Shown here: positions 44,911-55,962 of the stretch, in pieces
Position numbering within the stretch: the stretch's first letter is position 1
Layout: every line of letters begins with the position of its first letter
NCBI GenBank assembly: GCA_008704415.1
Contig: VXIS01000032.1
Span: forward strand, 62,001-126,000
Source of the DNA: Sphaerosporella brunnea
Taxonomy: Eukaryota; Ascomycota; Pezizomycetes; Pezizales; Pyronemataceae
Length of the DNA: 64,000 nt
Reading direction: 5' to 3'
Notes under the pieces: generated by a model
The model's database searches: none
What the model was told of the DNA's origin: nothing
Seen by the model: the letters and a program-made list of their open reading frames with translations, nothing else
Translations under genes and position numbers: made by a program

Positions 44911-47900
44911 ATGGAACCCAGCAGCTCCACCTCAAAAGTCGCCGTAACGTATGAGCTCCTAACCAACTACAATCCCACAGCGGGCGGCGGCGGGCCGGGG
45001 TGACACCAATCTGACAGATCTGCAGCTACTGGGACCCCGCAGCTCTGTACCCTCTCATCGCACCGGACCTCAAGGCTCGGCTTCCTCTGCGAAACCTCCA
45101 CTGGAAATCCCCCACGCGGCCGGTGCGCTCCATCAGCTCTCTCCACGTCGACCTCCTCCCGTACTCGCCCTCTCCCAGTAGTAGTAACAACCTTCAAACC
45201 TCGTCGGCGGAGCTCACCCGAGTCAAGTCTACTGATTCCACACGTAGCAATGACGCCCGGCGGTCCGCCTCGCGCACGCGGGGCCCAGGCCCGGGCCCGC
45301 GTAAGGAGCGCCGTCACCAGATCCCCGGTCTGAGAAACACGCCGTATCTCAAGATGTACATACTCCGCTGCGACGACAACGAGAGCTACAAGAACACGCA
45401 ACGCAAGCTGTTGCGGGAGTGGGTGACTACCCACGCGACTGCGGACGGCGGGGACAATCACGATGCGCACGAGTGGTTAATCCTGCACGTAGTTCTCCCG
45501 GGGACACCGGCGGCTCAGCAACCGCGCTCCAGCAGCTCCGCTTCCACTTCTGGCGGCGGGCCGCGTTGGATGAAGGGTAGTCAGACCCTGCTGGATAAGA
45601 TCAAATACGACTTCAACGGCTCAAATGCAAAGGTGGATAGAGTCGCGCAGATTAGGATTCCGCCGAATCATCCCGATTTGCAGACGCTCAGCCCGCCGGT
45701 TGCGCCCAGTGCCGCTGCAGCTACGCCCGAAAGCCCTGGCGAATCGGAGATTGCGTGGTTGGATCTTGTAGCCAAGCTCAAGACGCAGATCTTGACTAGC
45801 TTCGATGCGAGGGTTAGTCAGTATGAGGAGGATGTCAGAGAGAAGGACGCTCAGAGACGCCTGCCCGGTTGGAACTTTTGCACGTTTTTCGTCCTCAAGG
45901 AGGGCCTTGCGCGTGCGTTCGAGAGTGTGGGACTAGTCGAGGATGCGTTGGTTCTTTACGACGAGCTGGGGTTCGGGCTTGAGGCAATAGTACGGGAGCA
46001 GCAAAAGGGCGAAGTCATCGGTGGTAGTTTCATCGGGTGGACTAAAGAAGGGCTGTACTGGATCGAGGAAGCAAGGAAGGCTCTCAAAGCGCGGAAATCA
46101 CAAGACGGGGGCGAACCTTTACCATTGGAAGATACTGATGATGGGAACCCGATATCGTCGGAGAAGAAGCCATACAGAGAACTAATCTTGAGCAATGAAA
46201 TCTCGATCTTTGACTTTCGGTGCTACCTGTTCGCAAGGCAGGCCACGCTCCTGCTTAGACTTGGCAGGAGGAATGCGGAGCGTAATCCTCCTGAGCGTCC
46301 GGCGAGTGCTCACGCGGCCGAAATCGAGGGCGATGATCTTTTCCGCCTGGCGGAGGTCTGCAGACGTGGAATCGAGTTCGTCACGACAGTCGCCAGAGTA
46401 TTACGTGCTGATCTCACCGCTCCCCAGCAGGAGGCGGAGAGCATTAAAAAGGACGATAGTGTCTCGCCGGAAGAGCTCGGCGCCATCATCGACAATCTAA
46501 TAGCGTCGTGGAAGTACTCTGTTTGCACGCAGCTGCTCAACCAGACCGGATCGATTTCATTGCCCGAGGGTTTGGAAGAGGGCACCGACAAGGGATTCGT
46601 GCCCAAGAGAACAAGCAGTTTAGGTCCCCGGACTTCAGGAGTCCAGGGGGCTCAGGGTAGCCCGAGCTTTCCACAGGCCATGAAGAGCAACGTTACCGGC
46701 CTGGAGGAAATCGCGGCTGCACGAGCGGAGCTGATTGTGCTGGCACGGACTGTCCTGGAGAACCTTGCGGCGAGAAGAGGCTGGGTCGGCCGTGAGGGTT
46801 GGTACAGCGTTGACAATGGCTCGGGAGATATGGAGGAAATCGACCTCAATGGGGATGGCGGCGGCGGCGGCGGCGGCGAGAAGAGGAAACAAGATCATTG
46901 GCTCTCGGAGGGTATCCGCAACAAGGATCTTAAGGAAGCGGTCGAGGGCGACGGCTCGAGCTTTTACTCGCGGTTTGCCCAGCTGAGTGAAAAGGCCATG
47001 AAGCACTATGGTCTGGCCAAACGATACAAGAGTGCGGAAAGGGTGGAGTCGGATTTGGCTGCTTTGAAATTGTGTGCTACAGCACCATTCTTGTGTTGTG
47101 TTTGTTATGTGCTGACGATGAGGCAGTCATCTCAAGGAGTATGAAACGGCAGCCAGCCATCTGCAACGCATGACGGAATTCTACGAGACGCAGGGTTGGG
47201 GGTTGATCGAGACCACACTGTTGGGCATGTATGCCAAGTGTCTCAAGGAGATGCAAAAGTCAGAGGAGTACGTCAGTGTGCTTCTGAAGCTTTTGAAGAA
47301 GTCTGCCGCGGCCGAAAAGGCCCGTTTGCACAGACTAGCTGGCAAGGACGACGGCGAAACACCCATCGTCCAATCGCCGCTTGGAAGATTGAATGCTGAA
47401 CATATTGACGTATGCGGATATGTATCTGAAGTGGTGAAGCTCTCGGGAGATGTCTCCCCAGAAATCACAACACCCATGCTCAATCTTTGGAGCGACATAT
47501 CTGTTGACCCGTACCCAAGGCACCTTACTGACAGAGACGGCTTCGAGGTTGGCGTCCGCATGCGATACCTGCTCAATGACTCTCTCCCAGTTGACCGAAT
47601 CACCGTCAGGGTGGTCTCTGCGCCGCCATTGCAAGGACGTGAGCTGACGCTCGAATCCACATCCGGCGTCGTAATGAGAAGAGGGATAGTCAAAGCGTCG
47701 GTGACTACAAGCCAGACGATACCAGGCCGCTACATCGTGGAGCAGCTCGCAATCCACGTGGGCAAACTCAAGTTTATGCACGAGTTCATGGCCCGAACCA
47801 CACCTGAAGTGCCTCTGGGGCTGGTTTCCAATTCTGCGGCAGCTGCTTCCCTGGCCAAGAAGACCAAGATCAGCTTCTATCCGTCTCCGAGAGGGCTGAC

Positions 47901-49512
47901 GGGAAAGCTGCAGATGCCGAAGGAGATCCATCTGGAAAAGATGCGCATGGTCGAGATTGTAGTCCTTGCCGGAGAAAACAATATTTCTAAGGGACAGCTG
48001 CGTATCAAATCTGCAACTGCGGGATTGAGACTCATCACAAGTTCTCTGGAAGCACTGACAGGTTCCGATGTGGTCGTGGTGAATGCAGAGACGCCTGGCA
48101 CATTGGGACTTCAAGATTTCTCTGCAGGGAGCGAGATCCGCCTTAGGCTCCCTTACAACTCGGACAATGAGCTGACAGAGCTGATGGTTCGGCTCGAGGT
48201 CGACTACACCACCGAAAAGGGCCAGTTTGCGTTCATAGAGACGCTCAATGCATTGGTTGCACTACCGCTGGCCGTGAACGTGCAAGATATCTTCAAGGAA
48301 CATGCTCTATACTCAAAGTTCCAGGTCTCCACGGCCGCCGCAGAAGTTCCTCTCAGGATCTGCACCGTCAATCTCCGCGATAGCAAGACGTTCTATGCAG
48401 AGGGTGGCCAGGGAACATCGGGCAGAATGACGGTATTTTCGAAGCAGCCCGCCAATTTCACGTACAAAATCAAGAGGAAAGAAGATGTGGTGGAGCCACC
48501 GGAGAGCCTAGCGCTGGTGATTGAGTACACAAATATGGACGAAGGTATATGATCTCTGTATTAGTGGTTGCGTCAGTCCTCTTGTTGACAATCAACCAAC
48601 CTAGAACTGCGACACACGGTATCCAATATCTTCGAAGAGGAGTTGGAAGCGGCCGGTTTCGGCCGCTACGTGCACTGGTTGCTTCCCAACTTCTTTGCCC
48701 GCTTCCGCCACCGCTCGCCAACAGAGCTGGAGACGGCCGCGCTGCTGGAGGAGTTCGAGATCGGCACGTATGAAGAGTATGGATGGGAAGACGCACTAGA
48801 AGCCATCGACCCGCGGTCCGGCGAGCGTGAAAAGATCGAAACCTGGCTGAAGGAGTTCTTTACAGTCCGTCTCGCCCCCTCCTACCTCTGCAACAGCAGC
48901 AGCATGCTCACCGCAGGGAAACAGAAACACGCTTCCATCGCTCTAAAACAGAAACACATTCTCGAAACCATCACGCGCAGCATCTTCATACCCGTTGAAG
49001 TCCCCGCGCTGCAAGTAATGCACACGGTCTCGCTCGACCTCGCCTGCGACACCGACTCCCGCTCCCTATCGTCACCCTACGCGCCGCCCATGGTAACCGT
49101 CGGCGTCGCCCTCCCGGCCACTCTCTCGATCCGCCACTCTCGCGGCTGGGACACGCTCGCATCCCCAGAGGCACTCGAAAAGCCTATGCAATTTTTCTAC
49201 GAGGTCCAGCACAACCCCGACACATGGCTGGTCAGCGGACGGAAACGTGCACACTTCACGGCCAAGCATGGCGACAGCGTCAGCTTCCCTCTCGTACTGC
49301 TGCCCGTGAGGCCGGGCCACTTGACGCTGCCGAATGTGGAGATCAAACGGGTTCCGGAGAAGGGCGAAGAGGAGGAGGACGACGACGAGGTCAGCTGTGA
49401 AACCGAGTACAGGGCCAATGCCGACGTCGTGCTGGTGCTGCCGGACATTAGAGCTACTACCGTTAGGATTGATAGCGCGTATGGTGCCGATCAGGTGACG
49501 GGCATGGCTTGA
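44911..49512 (+). CDS. TRS130: TRAPPII complex subunit Trs130/TRAPPC10
   Basis: Four exons, 44911-44948, 45026-47071, 47127-48544 and 48605-49512, give 1469 residues. All phases fit, for example LAALK|FHLKEYETAASHL and YTNMDE|ELRHTVSNIF. The N-terminal TRAPPC10 trunk starts with the TYWDPAALYPLIAPDL block and contains YILRCDDNESY, KIKYDFNGSN and PGWNFCTFFVLKEGLARAFE. A helical middle part and a beta-sandwich C-terminal region (HWLLPNFFARFRHRSPTELE) follow. Trs130 is a defining subunit of TRAPPII, the exchange complex that activates Ypt31/Rab11 at the trans-Golgi for secretion and, in hyphae, tip growth. A run of glycines (near residue 650) is encoded by a GGC repeat. The start ATG in a short first exon matches the family arrangement. 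Length is in the usual range. Confidence 0.93.
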
Positions 49513-49663
49513 TTGACAGGGGAATGTGTAGAGTAGAGTACGAAGTAATGACATGACTACATATGAGTATCGAGTAAACACCGAGTTGCAGCCGCGGCAC
49601 CTAAAAAAAAAGCCGGGAGGATTCTTCGGTAAAAAACCTTAAACTCCACAACCACAAAAGAAA

Positions 49664-49737
49664 TGATCCATACAGGGGTCGAACCTGTGACCTTGGCGTT
49701 ATTAGCACCACGCTCTAACCAACTGAGCTAATAGACC
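49664..49737 (-). tRNA. tRNA-Ile (anticodon AAU)
   Basis: The minus strand (74 nt) folds into a full cloverleaf. The acceptor stem pairs GGTCTAT with ATGGATC, discriminator A. The D arm contains AGCTCAGTTGGTTAGAGC. The anticodon loop CTAATAA gives anticodon AAT. The T arm is ACAGG-TTCGAAC-CTGT. There is no intron. A TTTCTTTT tract follows directly, a Pol III terminator. A-box and B-box (GGTTCGAACC) are intact. Confidence 0.97.
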
Positions 49738-49869
49738 CTTCTACACATCCGTTGCCCAGCACTCCATCGAGAGCACATCCCATCACTCAGACCAGTCATA
49801 AACTACTAAACATTGACATCAAAAAGGAGTATCTATACACGCCACCCCTCTATCATCATGATCACATCA

Positions 49870-52073
49870 TTATCCCAATTCGCCTACACCCCCAAATCCA
49901 TCCATCGCCAACCAACAATCCAGATCCATAGCTCCCAAGTCAAAATTGAGCTTCATGTCCGCCAGATCAAAGTCGACCATTGAATCCGTCGCACCCGAAA
50001 TGATTGAGTCAATTCCTTGCATCGGTGTTACTACCGGCGGCGGCGGCGGCGGCATAGACATTGGTTGGGGACTCAATGTTTCCTACAAGCAACGGCGTTA
50101 GCAGCAGTGCTATTGAGTGGTTGTCGCTGACGTACCAAGATAGCCGGGGTGCCAGAGATACCGGTACAACTCTCGGGGCTAGTAGTGGATGCAGCTTCAT
50201 CTTCACCTACTTCCTCGACGAGCGACAACATGCGGCGGATAGCGCCCATGCTGATGTTTCTCGGTGTGGTGTTGTACATGTTTTCCATAGCCCCGATGGC
50301 AAGTTTTACGCAACGCTTATCTTCCTGCCATTCCCTTCTGTCACGTAGCATGTTGAAAATCAAGAGGAAGGCGCCTACCTCAACGTAAAAACCTGCGTAG
50401 GCTAGTCTCCGGACGAGGTCGTTGGCCTCTACCGCTCGAGCCATGCAGATAAGGAGTTCTCGGGCCGCCTGCACGCAATGCCCGCAGGCGTCAAAGATCC
50501 ATGGTGCTTTATCTCGTAGTTGACGCTTCGAGACCTCGACACGCTCTGCTGTGTCGGAAACGGAAAGACGGTGGTCTTTTTGCCATTGGGCGTGGAAGAT
50601 GAGGAATGGTCGGAATATCAGGATTAGGGCGTGGTAGTACCAATTGTTGAGGAAGAGCTTGAGAACGTCGGCGGTGCCTGGTCCGATGAGAGCCGAGGGG
50701 CCGATCTTGAGTTCTTCTGGCAGCGAAGAACGGAATAATTCCAGCTCTCGCTTCAACGTTAAGGCGTCGCGGTAGAGGGCAAGTAGGGAACCTTGTTTAG
50801 ATCCGTATAGTTGCCGTGCAGCGCGGGAATAGATCCGGGCAAGGGATACCAGAGAGTTGAAGAATGTGTGGTCCTCAGGGTAGGGGATGCTGATGTCGCT
50901 ATCGTTGATGGAGATAGGTCTGCCTAGACCAAAAGAAGTCGTCACCTCGAAATTGTAGATGCTCCAAAACGTCAACCGACGCTCCTGCACCACTGGGAAA
51001 TCTACGCTCTGCCGGCTTCTGGACAACGCTTCCTTGTGCAACCCCGCCGCCAACGCTTTCCGCATCGCTGTACCCACGAGGAGGTACACCGAGTTCGGCT
51101 TTCCCGAGATGCTTTGGTAATGCGCCAGTAGCAGCTCTAACTGGCACACGTGCACATTCACCACGTCGTGGAGCTCGTCTGCCAGTGCTCGCGACCGTTT
51201 GTATAGCGTCTCTGCCCAGGAGGTGTATTCAGTCAGGGTGGCGCCGATCGCAAGAACCGCCAGCAGTATGGCTCTCTCGCCAATATCCAATTCCCTGGAC
51301 TCCAGATTCCCATATAATACCGCGAGCAACTCCTCCGCAGCTGTCTGTTCCACGAATGGTAGATGTCTCTGCAGGGTTGTCATGAATTTGTTCAAAAAGT
51401 CCGCCGCAAGGTGATACGGTAAGAACAACAGACTCGAGTCATCGTTATGATGTGATCTCGTTGCCCCGCTACCACCACCCACGCCCGTCCCACTCGTAGC
51501 GGGGAACGACATCTCCTGGCTGTCGGAATACTTCCCAAAGAAGATCCCGCGATACTGAAACCGCTCTAGACCTTCATCCATCTCTTCGATCCCCTTAGGA
51601 TCTTCCTGTTCCCCTTCATCCGCCACTCCATCATCTTCCCGCTTTTGAAGCCTCAGACGTTGGTGGATGTGCTGTATCATCGGAAAGTTGCTGGAGGGAC
51701 CATAGTACAGCTGTAACGTCCTGCTTGGCGAGTCCGCATAGGTGGCACTCACGCCCGCATACACGGTATCCTCAATCGGGCTGGCTACTCCAAGGTCGGG
51801 CTCGAACGCGTGGGTGATGTGATTGAGCGGCGGGCGGGGGACAGCTCCATTATGATGCTGCAGAGTGTTGCCTCGACGGCGGATGCGAGCTTGAGAACGA
51901 TATACACAGTGCAACCGCTTCTGACGACAGTAATCGCAGGGAGCAGGCGATTGTCCCGTGCATTTGATCTTGCGTTTTCGACACTCCTCGCAGGCCTTGG
52001 AGGTGCGTAGACGGCCCGGGGGTGAGCGCTCGTCAATAGGGAGATCTGCGGCTCCAACGTCATCTATTAGCAC
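49870..52073 (-). CDS. Zn2Cys6 transcription factor with fungal-specific regulatory domain
   Basis: Two exons, 52073-50136 and 50082-49870 (intron 53 nt, GTACGT..TTGTAG, phase 0), give 716 residues. The Zn2Cys6 cluster (Cys28, 31, 38, 46, 49, 56; KACEECRKRKIKC) is followed by a basic linker and then the fungal_trans (MHR) domain from about 215 (LLFLPYHLAADFLNKF, RRLTFWSIYNFEVTTSFGLGRPISI). The acidic C-terminus (MVDFDLADMKLNFDLGAMDLD) looks like an activation domain. The frame begins at a GTG with a stop just upstream, and no in-frame ATG precedes the zinc cluster. The true start therefore probably lies in a small unrecognised upstream exon (ATGs exist near 52130). Target pathway unknown. Confidence 0.87.
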
Positions 52074-54712
52074 TTCGTCTCATGTCCCCTGAGAGTGAAT
52101 TGGCTTGGAGGCATTGTATCGGGCATGGAGACATGAGCTGAGGAAACGAATTGATATACCATGTACTTCTGTAGCCATGACGGGACTTTCGGCTAGTTTG
52201 GATGGGTTGGCTTCGCGGATATGGAGTGGGTTAGGTGAGTACTATCTACAGCGCTACTTCTACGGGTGGGAGAAGGGTGGAACAAGCACGACTGGCTGCG
52301 GGGGGCATATCGTGAAGAAAGTCGTTCCTTCGGCGGATAAAGGGTGCAGGTTCACGGCAGGTGAGAGGAGCAGGTACTTGATGTGAGATGCCGATGCAAG
52401 AATGCATGGGTAAGACGTAAGTCGGAGACTCGGCGATAATATATGTAAGACCTAGCCTAACTCCGCACGTTTGAAACGCACGGGATTACCGATTGGCACT
52501 TGACGTAAGGGCTGAGTTATCGCAAGTGAGGAGCCCAAGTCATCACACATTGATGCAATGCCTGAGAGTACCCGTATCAATCGAGGCGTAAGGCGGCCGC
52601 CTTATTCAAATGTCGGAGTTGTTAAGGTGAAGGGTTAGGGCTCTCAACGGCTGGAGGTCGATAATTACCAAGGTTAAATCCCCAATACGACTTGTAGAAC
52701 GAACATTAAATATTTGTTTCCCGAAGCATAAGCAGGTATAAAAGCTTAATATGAGATTCACCAAAAAGGTGTCTAGTCCACCAAGCAGTAAAAATACGCC
52801 TAAGGAAGACCACATCAGCCACGGTGAAGCGGTAGTGCACATCGCGGGCGGTCGGCAGTACCTAGGAGGGTGAGAATGGGCGGGACCTGCTGACAATTGT
52901 GGCCTTCAAAAGTTAGGGTACCAACAACCATGTCGACGTCTAGATCTTGAATTATGGAAGCTATAAAGAGCCAAACCCTCACCGGACTCACTGGTAGTAC
53001 AGTAGACGACTCTGCAATCGATTATACAGCGATCTCCTTTAAGTCACGCCCTGAAAGTGAAGCGTTTGGATTTTTAGCTCGCCCGTCATTCTACCAGTGG
53101 ATCAGCAGACTGATGAGTTTATATTTGTGTGATGTTATGCGCTAATAGTGGGCACTTCAATGAACTCAAGGACTCGGAGCTTCAAGAATACGTGCAATAA
53201 TGGGACAAAGAAGAGGAACCGGCGTTGGCTCTGCTCAAAGAATATGCTTTTTGGGGAGGGATACGGCCATGTGAAAGGTAAAGGAAGCGCTGAGATGCCA
53301 TGAGGTTCCCCAAACGCAAAAATAAGCACACCCTCGCAGGCTGTCACTCACTACCTCGCCTATTTTACTTGAAAGGGTTTACTTTTGCTCTTACTTTGGT
53401 TTTATTTCGAAATGTACCAGTAGGAAGCCGTATGCTCGGTATCTATGTTTGCAAAGATGAAAGCCCGACCGCTAGTACGTCCGAGCGATTCAACAATGGT
53501 GATATCACAGCGTGTCACTCCAACATCGTAGGCACGGGCAGATGTCTTTCTTTACTTAATTACATAAGTACTTACCTACTTCTTACCTGACCACTCGATG
53601 ACTCTCTTTTTACGATGCAAGCCTATGCAAGCATTGTATAACCAATTTCAGATGTATTTACATATGCCCGTGCCTACGGGAGGCCATATACTCTGTGATA
53701 TCACTATTGTTGATAGCGTATGAATCCCCGCCAATTATATGTGTACAATACAGCCACTTGTTGTTCGGAGATGAATACATACATTGTGTACTTATGCATA
53801 CCAGCTCGAACATCACGCCCGAGATTGGAAGGGTCAAGTGATATCAAAAGCAAGCTCCGATGCACACAGGAAATAAATATCACTCCGCCTCCATCCGTAG
53901 TACTCGAGCTCCGACTCCAGCTTCAACCTTTGCATGGATGCACCGCCTATCACTCACCCCCCCCCCCTCTCTTTTTCCAAGCAATGCAATGATGGCCATG
54001 GGCCCAGAGGTGACACTTTTGGACATCGGACGGGATGATGCTTTTCTTTTCGTCAACAGACGAGGTACCTACATTCTTAGCTTTAGTTGTAATTGTCGAG
54101 CCCCCCGGCTCCCCCGCGGCCGGCTGCTGCCAAAAATTTCGATCTGGACGGGTGGATAATCAGCTATCCAGCCGGCGAAACTGCACACTAGATAGCTTCA
54201 CCTGGTATCACCCTAGTAAGAAATAACACTGCCGATGGGTACAGCCTTGGTAAGAAGTTACTAAGCACTGAACTGCATCGGCGCCGAGCACCGAAAAACT
54301 ACATCAATGATCACTCGGAGACATAGGTATGCAAGTCGGTGTCTACTTTGATGCTTACACTGTAAGTAACGTTCCGAGCATAGCAGCGCCGCGAGGGTAG
54401 TATATGTATGACGCTTCATCTATTCATGATATACAATTACTGAAAACATCATCCACGACCACAGTCATCGATGACAGCCGAATACAAAGGCGAAAAGAAA
54501 AAGAAAAAAGAGGGGCAATGAGCAAAGAAAAAAAAAATGTCCATGCAAAGCGCCCACAACAAAAAAGAAAACAGATCTCTACGCAAATCGTACACAGATG
54601 CATCTCAGAAGGAAATCAATTGCAGAAAAAAAAGGCAAACCCACACGCCATGACCAATCCGGTAAGCAAAATCCGAACCCAAAGAAAATAAAACAGCACC
54701 AAAATGAAACTT
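52074..54712. other. Intergenic region with one inverted-repeat element
   Basis: This 2.6 kb has no supported gene. It contains the inverted repeat at 53490-53713 and a C-run near 53960. The right part (54480-54690) is A-rich and antisense to the 3' flank of the PQ-loop gene. Confidence 0.5.
53490..53713. mobile_element. Inverted-repeat element, about 224 bp (MITE-like)
   Basis: The left arm tcaacaatggtgatatcaca, continuing to cgtaggcacgggcagatgt, is matched by the complement on the right: acatatgcccgtgcctacg, then tgtgatatcactattgttga. Arms are about 58 bp with small mismatches and a length difference between the two conserved blocks. I cannot define a clean target duplication. No coding capacity. 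Confidence 0.7.
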
Positions 54713-55962
54713 CTAGGAAGTCTGATCTCTAGAACTCGATCCATACTGCTGCACGCTGCGCTCATCTACCAGTGGCTTTCGCTCTACTTCTTCGAAATCT
54801 TCGAACCATCCGTTCCATGGCCACCATCGGTTCCACCGCGTGCCGCTGAAGCACTCATCGTCCTCTTCTTCTCCATCAAACACGTCGGACTCGTCCTCAG
54901 GCAAGCGTTCGCCCCATGTCAACCACTGCCAGCCCACAGCCGCATCCAATCCCAGAACGCCGGAAGCACCAAGGAAAAACGGTAGCGTTCGGGCCCACCA
55001 CTCAAGATGATCGTTTCCATCTTTGCCCGCGAGCCCACCACCACCATACGGCGGGTAATCATAGTGACCTAGTGGGTTGAGAAGTAGGGACAGGGAATAA
55101 AATAGGTTTCCAAAAAATGCGGCCACGAAAAGCGATATGGCAAGACCACTGGTGGATTTGCGGCGGAAATTGAGGAGCAGTTGTGGGAGTCGAGAGCTAA
55201 GGTAAAGCAGCGTCGAGAACCAGCTCAGCACGCCGCCCAAGTCCTGAAGCGTGAAGCCGTCGTCGGGTGTCTCCAGCGTCGGCATCGTGCTGATGGGCGA
55301 GGCTCCGGCCACGTGGAACATCAACGACACCACAACAATAAGTGTCGATGCCAGACTACGACTGCGGCCGCGCGGATGGTGGACATGCCTGGGAGAGGCA
55401 GAACGACTCTTTTTCTTCTTGCGCTCAGTCTCAGTCTCGGAGTCCACTAGATACGAATCGTCCGATCCATCGCCGTCGTCGTCGATGCTATCGTCGTAGC
55501 GCAGAGAGTAACCGTCAATCAGAGAGGGCGCCGGGTTGACTGCAGTGAAATAAAAATACTGAGAAACGAGCACGATGTCAACGAAGACATAGTAACCGCC
55601 GACAACTTGCTGGAACCACATCTGATCCGTCCACAGAGCTCCAAGAAAATTGCCTGTTCAGTTAGCACGTGCGATGCTTCGCCGAGATTGCAGAGAAGCG
55701 TACAAATGTCACCCGCCAACCATATGGCCAGAAAGCCCAAGCTCAGGCCGTCGACAGAACCACGACGGTAGTTTTTCCAGATCTGTGGCATCTGCGCGAA
55801 AAGCCATGATAAGATGGATAGGCAACCCGCAGTGGTCGAAAGAAGGGCTAGATAGGAGGGTATACATGTCCCAAAGGTCTGCGATATCAACACTAGCAAT
55901 GGCGTCTCGGGTACGCAATGAGGCGGGAGATCTGGCGGCACGTATGGTACTTTGGAAGACAT
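54713..55962 (-). CDS. PQ-loop repeat transporter (YPQ/Stm1-like, vacuolar)
   Basis: Two exons, 55962-55704 and 55653-54713 (intron 50 nt, GTACGC, branch gctaac, AACAG), give 399 residues. Splicing yields WLAGDI|CNFLGALWTDQMWFQQ, the conserved end of the first PQ-loop module. PQ motifs are at Pro59-Gln60 (FAQMPQIWKNYRRGS) and Pro243-Gln244 (SSRLPQLLLNFRRKS), each at the start of a triple-helix bundle; seven helices in all are plausible. An acidic/basic loop (residues about 140-185) separates the two modules. The family includes vacuolar and lysosomal basic amino acid exporters (Ypq1-3, PQLC2), and the same role is inferred. The acidic tail may carry sorting signals. Confidence 0.9.
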
